DNA of 11,224 nt from Actinomycetales bacterium UBA1416 (GTDB lineage Bacteria; Actinomycetota; Actinomycetes; Actinomycetales; Actinomycetaceae): positions 1 to 11,224 of the forward strand of contig DBPQ01000150.1 of NCBI GenBank assembly GCA_002304945.1, in the 5' to 3' direction. The position numbers were made by a program, and so were the translations under genes. Position 1 is the stretch's first letter. Every line of letters starts with the position of its first letter. Positions 8,501 through 11,224 of this stretch are shown here, in pieces. The notes beneath the pieces are model-generated. The model made no database searches and was not told where the DNA came from. It worked only from the letters and a program-made list of their open reading frames with translations.

Positions 8501-8898
8501 AGATCGCGTTCTATGACGCGCTGCGGACGAATGCGTCCGCGGTGCAGGTGCTCAGGGACGAGACCATGAAGAAGCTCGCCCACGAGCTCACTACCATCGT
8601 CCGGCGGGACGCCACCACCGACTGGTCCGTGAAGGAACAGGTCCGCGCCAAGCTCCGCACCTCCATCAAGCGGCTGCTGCTACGCCACGGGTACCCACCC
8701 GACAAGGAACCCACCGCCACCGAACTCGTCATGGAACAAGCCGAACTCATGGGCGAATGGCAGGACAACATCGACTGGGACACCCGCGGCCACGCCGCGG
8801 ACACGCAGTGGACCTCCACGGTGGTCGCGACCGATACCGCGGACGTGCGCGAGAGTCAGGTCGACATTCCAGCGGGCGTGGAGCGGCGCCGAATGTAG
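5560..8898 (+). CDS. hsdR: Type I restriction-modification system endonuclease/translocase subunit HsdR
   Basis: 1112 residues; ATP-driven DNA translocase and nuclease of the type I complex. ATG 5560 sits in an ATGA overlap with hsdS, with GGGAGG at 5544-5549 as a plausible ribosome site. The N-terminal HSDR_N nuclease has D144, E158 and K160 in RRPDIVLF and GLIELK, followed by Q175-VQT-Y179. The D/E/K spacing equals D151/E165/K167 of EcoR124I, and the QxxxY motif is known in that group. Helicase motifs are Walker A HTQGSGKS (297-304), DEAH (412-415), TGTP (442-445) and motif VI QAITRVNR (661-668). A low-complexity acidic Ala/Ser/Glu linker lies near residues 755-800, then the helical C-terminal region that docks on HsdM. 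About 45 residues follow the last family-like segment (MEQAELMGEW), and the gene end overlaps the convergent neighbour by 43 bp. No inactivating change was seen. Confidence 0.97.
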   Translation: MTWFSEAQLEEYVLSLLAEAGWVAVHGVTIAPGEPAAERSDYREVILERRLLDAVRALNPHLPEHAVRDVVDTVRRPESQVAASENWRFYQLLTQGVPVEYREATGRVKAVRAALVDWANPSANDLVAVNQFTIHGPKRDRRPDIVLFVNGLPLGLIELKATGSVNASLKSAFHQVQTYRAQIPDLFTYTQVVVLSDGISAKAAPFSGAWEHYAPWKTIDGTLEPTGAIPQIEVLTKGLLTPAVFLDWVRSYVAVYGDGEDTVRKQAKYHQYWAVRKAVQRTVDAVAGDGRVGVVWHTQGSGKSLEMAYYAGQVMRHPDMGNPTVIVLTDRNQLDDQLHDETFAASKPGAPLPEPPVQADSRDALKALLAGRQSGGIIFSTIQKFGLSRDDRDAGKSFPVLSTRSNIVVMVDEAHRTNYGFISGFARNLRDALPNASFVAFTGTPIEEKDRSTTSVFGTYIDVYDMTQSVADGATVKVFYEARLAKVELPDEAHRIIDTEFVEATEGSEEEVVERLKTRWARVEAIVGSDQRIAVLAQDIVTHWEARRDLLKGKGMIVAMSRRIAVKLYDAIVALRPEWHTEDDATGRIKVVITGSATDDAPLQRHLRSKAEFTALKARASDPADELELVIVRDMWLTGFDSPAMHTMYVDKPMKGAALMQAITRVNRVFRDKPAGLVVDYIGIAEDLKTALADYTQRDRDDAKVGQDVEKVAIPEMLAEHSIVAGIIAAVGWRAILATAAPGAQLHAIAAVVDHLLAAERDADDAAGAPSSSEDLAAAENPGEAQTRPVADSHDQSPKQRFMAHTRRLRSFFVMVPTSPEAQAIRDDMAFFDAVRAQIAKIDSTTRGPGGDGAEMDTAIQQIISEHIAGGEVIDIYAETGLANPDLSLIDDDFIESFRLAANKNVRFEMLKRLLQNEVRKVGQRNVVTGKLFSEMLDASLNRYHNRALDTAEVVAEMVDLARKMKADADRGKDLGLTDDEIAFYDALRTNASAVQVLRDETMKKLAHELTTIVRRDATTDWSVKEQVRAKLRTSIKRLLLRHGYPPDKEPTATELVMEQAELMGEWQDNIDWDTRGHAADTQWTSTVVATDTADVRESQVDIPAGVERRRM

Positions 8899-10559
8899 TG
8901 GGAGCCGCGTCGTTCACCCCTGAGTTCGAGCTCGCCGGATTCGACGAGGCGGCGAAGCACGACACGTGCCTGTTGAGGGCTGAGGCGGCACAGTTCGGCT
9001 GCCTTGCTGCGTGTGATGCTTCCAAAGTGGTCGACGTAGGACAAGACCATCTGTTCTTGTTGAATTGGGTCCGTGTCCCGGAGGCGAACATAGGCGCTTG
9101 CCTGAGCGGTGCGATAGAAGGCGGCAGTGAGGTGATAGCGGCGGCCACGGCCGTTCCCCCGGGGTTCGACCAGGCCCATCTCGGTCAGTCGGGCGATCTC
9201 GGAACGGAGGGGAGCTTCCGGAGTGCGCAAGGCGGTGGCGAGCTCCACCAGGACCGCGGGTCCGGTCGCCTTGAGTTCGTGCAGGATGCGCAGGTGCCGC
9301 AGTGGGATTGACGTTCCGGTGGATTCCTCCTGCTCGATGATGAAGCGCACCATCTCAAGGTCGGAGTCCGAGGTCGGCACAGTGAGGATGACGGCCTTGT
9401 CATTGGTGCCGGTGTAGTCCGGGCCACTGCGTCCCAGCCGAAGAAGCCCGCGATACATCTCAGGGACGCCACGGCCGTATCTGTCGACGATTCCGGCGCG
9501 CTTGAATGCGTCAGCGAGGACGACGGAGCGAGGCCTGGAGTCCTCGAACACGTTGTCCAACGTGATGCCGGGCGGAAAGCCGCCTGGGCTCGCGATTCTG
9601 AGGTGGTCCTCAGTCAGGTGGATGCTGATGGGGCCGAGTTCCGAGTAGTCCCGGTGCACGATGGCGTTGGCGAGGGCCTCCCGCACGATCCCCCCAGGCA
9701 ACCGTGGGATCGACACCCGGTACAGGCCGAGCATCAGTTCCTGTTCAGAGTTGCGGACCTCGATGAGATCCTTAATGCGTTCGGCTGCCCGAAGGAGGGG
9801 CACACGGATCTGTTCATCGGCGACGATCTGTCCGCCGCGCATCTCCTGGAAGCTGACCTCGGCGGTCGGGACGTGAGCGTTCAGTGCAGCCTCAGTCCCG
9901 AAGAGCAGCACCGCACCCAGCGTCAATTCGCCGCTGTCCGGCCGTACCAGCCGCAGGGCGCGCAGGATCTCGTCGTCGCTGGCATCCGCGAGACCGCGAT
10001 CGCCCTTGCCGAGCGCGCACAGGCGGCGGAAGCGATCGAACTCGCCACCGTCGAGATGGTCCCTGGTCAGTCCTCGGGCGACTGTCTCGGCGTAATCCCG
10101 GCCCTGGATGCTCAGTCCCGCGGAGATGATCTCGTGGACGCGGTAGGGCACGCACTCTGGGCTGCCGTCTGCCTTCGTGGAGCGGCGCAGGAAGACACCG
10201 GACTTGCTGCCCACTGGTCCAAGACCGGGCTCGACAGTCACAACGGCGACGTCCACGCCGTCGACCGTGACCACCTCCACCGTCGTGACCACCGCGGGCT
10301 CGGTGTTGTTCAGGATCAGGGCTCGCAGCCGGTCCGGGTCGGTTCGCGCCCCGTGACGTGGCTGGAGTCCCGTGATCTCTCCTGAGTCCTCCACCCCGAG
10401 CAGCAGCACTCCACCGTGCCCGTTGGCGAGGCACACCACTGCGTTGACGATGTCCGTGTCGTTGAGGTCCTTGAGGCGACGGCCGCGCTTGAACTCCGCG
10501 GTGAAGGTCTCACCACCGGTAGCGATCCTCCGGACCTCATCGGGTGTCACGCTGTCCAT
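8856..10559 (-). CDS. AlbA_2 (Schlafen-like) / GHKL ATPase / winged-helix transcriptional regulator
   Basis: 567 residues read right to left. ATG 10557-10559 starts MDSVTPDEVRRIA, close to the AlbA_2 domain as usual. No strong ribosome site is visible. The AlbA_2 signature is clear: AEFKR (E22, K24) and LANGHGGVLLLGVED (44-58). The GHKL-like domain has the N-box REALANAIVHRDYS (E294, N298) and the glycine motif Y361-GRG-364. Two C-terminal winged-helix units follow: about 400-465 (LRHLRILHEL, ending GRRYHL) and about 485-545 (ITRSKAAELCRLSPQQARVV). This is the classic COG2865-type layout and is more canonical than the sister protein at 920-2695, from which it has diverged widely. It is convergent with hsdR and overlaps its 3' end. 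A dyad covering its start codon suggests autoregulation. Control of the hsd genes is inferred, not shown. Confidence 0.93.
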   Translation of the reverse strand: MDSVTPDEVRRIATGGETFTAEFKRGRRLKDLNDTDIVNAVVCLANGHGGVLLLGVEDSGEITGLQPRHGARTDPDRLRALILNNTEPAVVTTVEVVTVDGVDVAVVTVEPGLGPVGSKSGVFLRRSTKADGSPECVPYRVHEIISAGLSIQGRDYAETVARGLTRDHLDGGEFDRFRRLCALGKGDRGLADASDDEILRALRLVRPDSGELTLGAVLLFGTEAALNAHVPTAEVSFQEMRGGQIVADEQIRVPLLRAAERIKDLIEVRNSEQELMLGLYRVSIPRLPGGIVREALANAIVHRDYSELGPISIHLTEDHLRIASPGGFPPGITLDNVFEDSRPRSVVLADAFKRAGIVDRYGRGVPEMYRGLLRLGRSGPDYTGTNDKAVILTVPTSDSDLEMVRFIIEQEESTGTSIPLRHLRILHELKATGPAVLVELATALRTPEAPLRSEIARLTEMGLVEPRGNGRGRRYHLTAAFYRTAQASAYVRLRDTDPIQQEQMVLSYVDHFGSITRSKAAELCRLSPQQARVVLRRLVESGELELRGERRGSHYIRRRSTPAGMST

Positions 10560-10577
10560 ACTTATGCATAGTTATGG
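10556..10577. promoter_or_regulatory. Dyad overlapping the start codon of the minus-strand regulator, probable operator
   Basis: The 22-bp segment reads CCATA-N2-TATGCATA-N2-TATGG, symmetric at 18 of 22 positions. The CCATA arm contains the start ATG of the minus-strand gene. Two more TATGG half-sites occur upstream at 10612-10616 and 10620-10624. A TTGACC hexamer on the minus strand (10580-10585) could be a -35 element, but no matching -10 was found at proper spacing. Position over the translation start would let a bound protein block expression. The gene product is the obvious candidate ligand. Confidence 0.5.
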
Positions 10578-10839
10578 ATTGGTCAACAGGTGCGGTGTGC
10601 AGTATCAAAACTATGGAGGTATGGATCGGAATCGTGACCAACGAAGCGACCAACCTACCCGGTCGCCGCCGCGCGGCGGATCCCGATCCCCGCGCTCGTT
10701 GGCGAAACGGTCGCCACCCTTCGCGCATTCCTCGGCACTATCGACGGCCGGCCACCCGCGCCGGCATCACCGCCATGAGCCAACTCGATCCGCCCCCTCA
10801 CGAAACGCTGACCCGCGGCGTTGAGTCTGCCGCGTACTT
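10560..10839. other. Region between the regulator gene and the right repeat, no confident gene
   Basis: After the operator-like sequence this stretch holds only weak coding signals. A plus-strand frame from ATG 10613 or GTG 10634 reads VTNEATNLPGRRR, then becomes Arg/His-rich and unconvincing. A second frame, open from 10638 to TGA 10776-10778, reads more like protein (AAARRIPIPALVGETVATLR) but has no start codon. Together they could be one small frameshifted gene or chance open frames in GC-rich DNA. No RNA gene, insertion sequence or terminator with a T-tract was recognised. Confidence 0.3.
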
Positions 10840-10980
10840 TGAGGAACCCGCTCCAACGTGCCTAGTTGTTCAAACATGGCAGGCGTGTTTCCTCAATCTT
10901 CGCTGCATCTCGACAGATGGTGTCGAGATGCAGCGAACTTCGAAATCTGAGCGTCGATTTCATCAATGAATCCTCAACCA
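10840..10980 (+). repeat. Right copy of the 141-bp imperfect direct repeat bounding the RM locus
   Basis: This copy aligns base for base with 644-784 at a constant offset of 10,196 bp. Here it lies in non-coding DNA. Weak similarity extends left to about 10827, as in the other copy. Differences from the left copy are scattered substitutions, most concentrated in the segment before the hairpin (10855-10890) and fewest after it. This pattern suggests an old repeat, or two independently acquired members of a repeat family, rather than a fresh target-site duplication. Confidence 0.85.
10899..10937. other. Perfect 17-bp hairpin inside the right repeat
   Basis: Arms 10899-10915 and 10921-10937 are perfectly complementary across a 5-nt loop (GATGG). 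The loop differs from that of the left copy (GACGT) while the arms are nearly unchanged, so the symmetry itself appears to be maintained. No T-tract follows it. Confidence 0.8.
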
Positions 10981-11224
10981 CTTCCCGGTGGTCCCGCGGC
11001 GAGGCGGCGGTGGAGTTCGATGATGCCGTTGATTCCTTATCGTTTGCTGCCGTTCTGCATACCGCGCTCAACCGGGGACGGTGGAGGTGGAACTCACTAT
11101 TCCATCCGCCTCAGGAACTGCTGCCATGACAGCAAGTTGGCGCCCGTTGAATCGTCGGCGGCTGATACAGTGCATCGTCGGATGGTGCGCTGCGGGTGAA
11201 CTCCACCGATGACGAATCGCTGAG
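10981..11224. other. Right flank, no gene recognised
   Basis: About 240 bases after the right repeat. Short frames exist on both strands (for example a plus-strand frame through 11129 containing GEAAVEFDDAVDSLSF), but none has a ribosome site, a recognisable family or a convincing start. The sequence may be a promoter-bearing intergenic region for a gene beyond the window. Confidence 0.3.

Larger units (their letters stand above)
644..10980. other. Candidate type I RM defence cassette bounded by direct repeats
   Basis: All four large plus-strand genes and the minus-strand regulator lie between the two repeat copies. The flanks (membrane proteins to the left, unassigned DNA to the right) look unrelated. 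Recombination between the repeats would remove a 10,196-bp unit and leave one copy. No integrase, transposase or tRNA is visible in the window, so the mobilising agent, if any, would act from elsewhere or the exchange would be homologous. Confidence 0.4.

Noticed and set aside
9603..10385. Plus-strand open frame of 260 codons across the second regulator
   Set aside because: Antisense shadow of the minus-strand AlbA_2/GHKL gene, with no ribosome site or recognisable motif.
10840..10980. Integron attC site
   Set aside because: The expected RYYYAAC and GTTRRRY outer pair is absent, and the palindrome is shorter and simpler than attC.

Overview
The window is high-GC DNA with strong C/G third-position bias, GTG starts and long antisense shadow frames, which suggests an actinobacterium. 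The genus cannot be fixed from this sequence. Its centre is a complete type I restriction-modification operon (hsdM-hsdS-hsdR). HsdR has the D-x13-E-x-K nuclease core, a QxxxY motif and SF2 helicase motifs. HsdM has DPACGSAGM and NPPF. HsdS has two target-recognition halves. Lengths (536, 391 and 1112 aa) and motifs resemble the EcoR124I-like (type IC) group. The three genes are coupled by 4-nt ATGA overlaps.

Layout: (1) 1-646, probable chromosomal flank: the 3' end of an integral membrane protein and a small two-helix membrane protein. (2) 644-784, first copy of a 141-bp imperfect repeat carrying a 17-bp hairpin. (3) 785-919, AT-richer leader with five CACTG/CAGTG half-sites about 12 bp apart. 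(4) 920-2695 (+), an AlbA_2/Schlafen-type, GHKL-ATPase, winged-helix protein. (5) 2781-8898 (+), hsdM, hsdS, hsdR. (6) 8856-10559 (-), a second AlbA_2/GHKL/winged-helix protein, convergent with hsdR and overlapping it by 43 bp, with a dyad over its start codon. (7) 10560-10839, no confident gene, perhaps a small decayed frame. (8) 10840-10980, second copy of the repeat in the same orientation. (9) 10981-11224, nothing recognised.

The RM operon and its two regulator-like neighbours therefore sit between direct repeats exactly 10,196 bp apart. The repeats are about 85% identical without gaps, and each has a long palindrome. This looks like a replaceable defence cassette, although no recombinase gene lies in the window. 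HsdM and HsdS should form the methyltransferase and HsdR should add translocation and cleavage. The two AlbA_2 proteins are plausible sensors or regulators of the locus. This last role is inferred from domains, operator-like upstream sequences and position.
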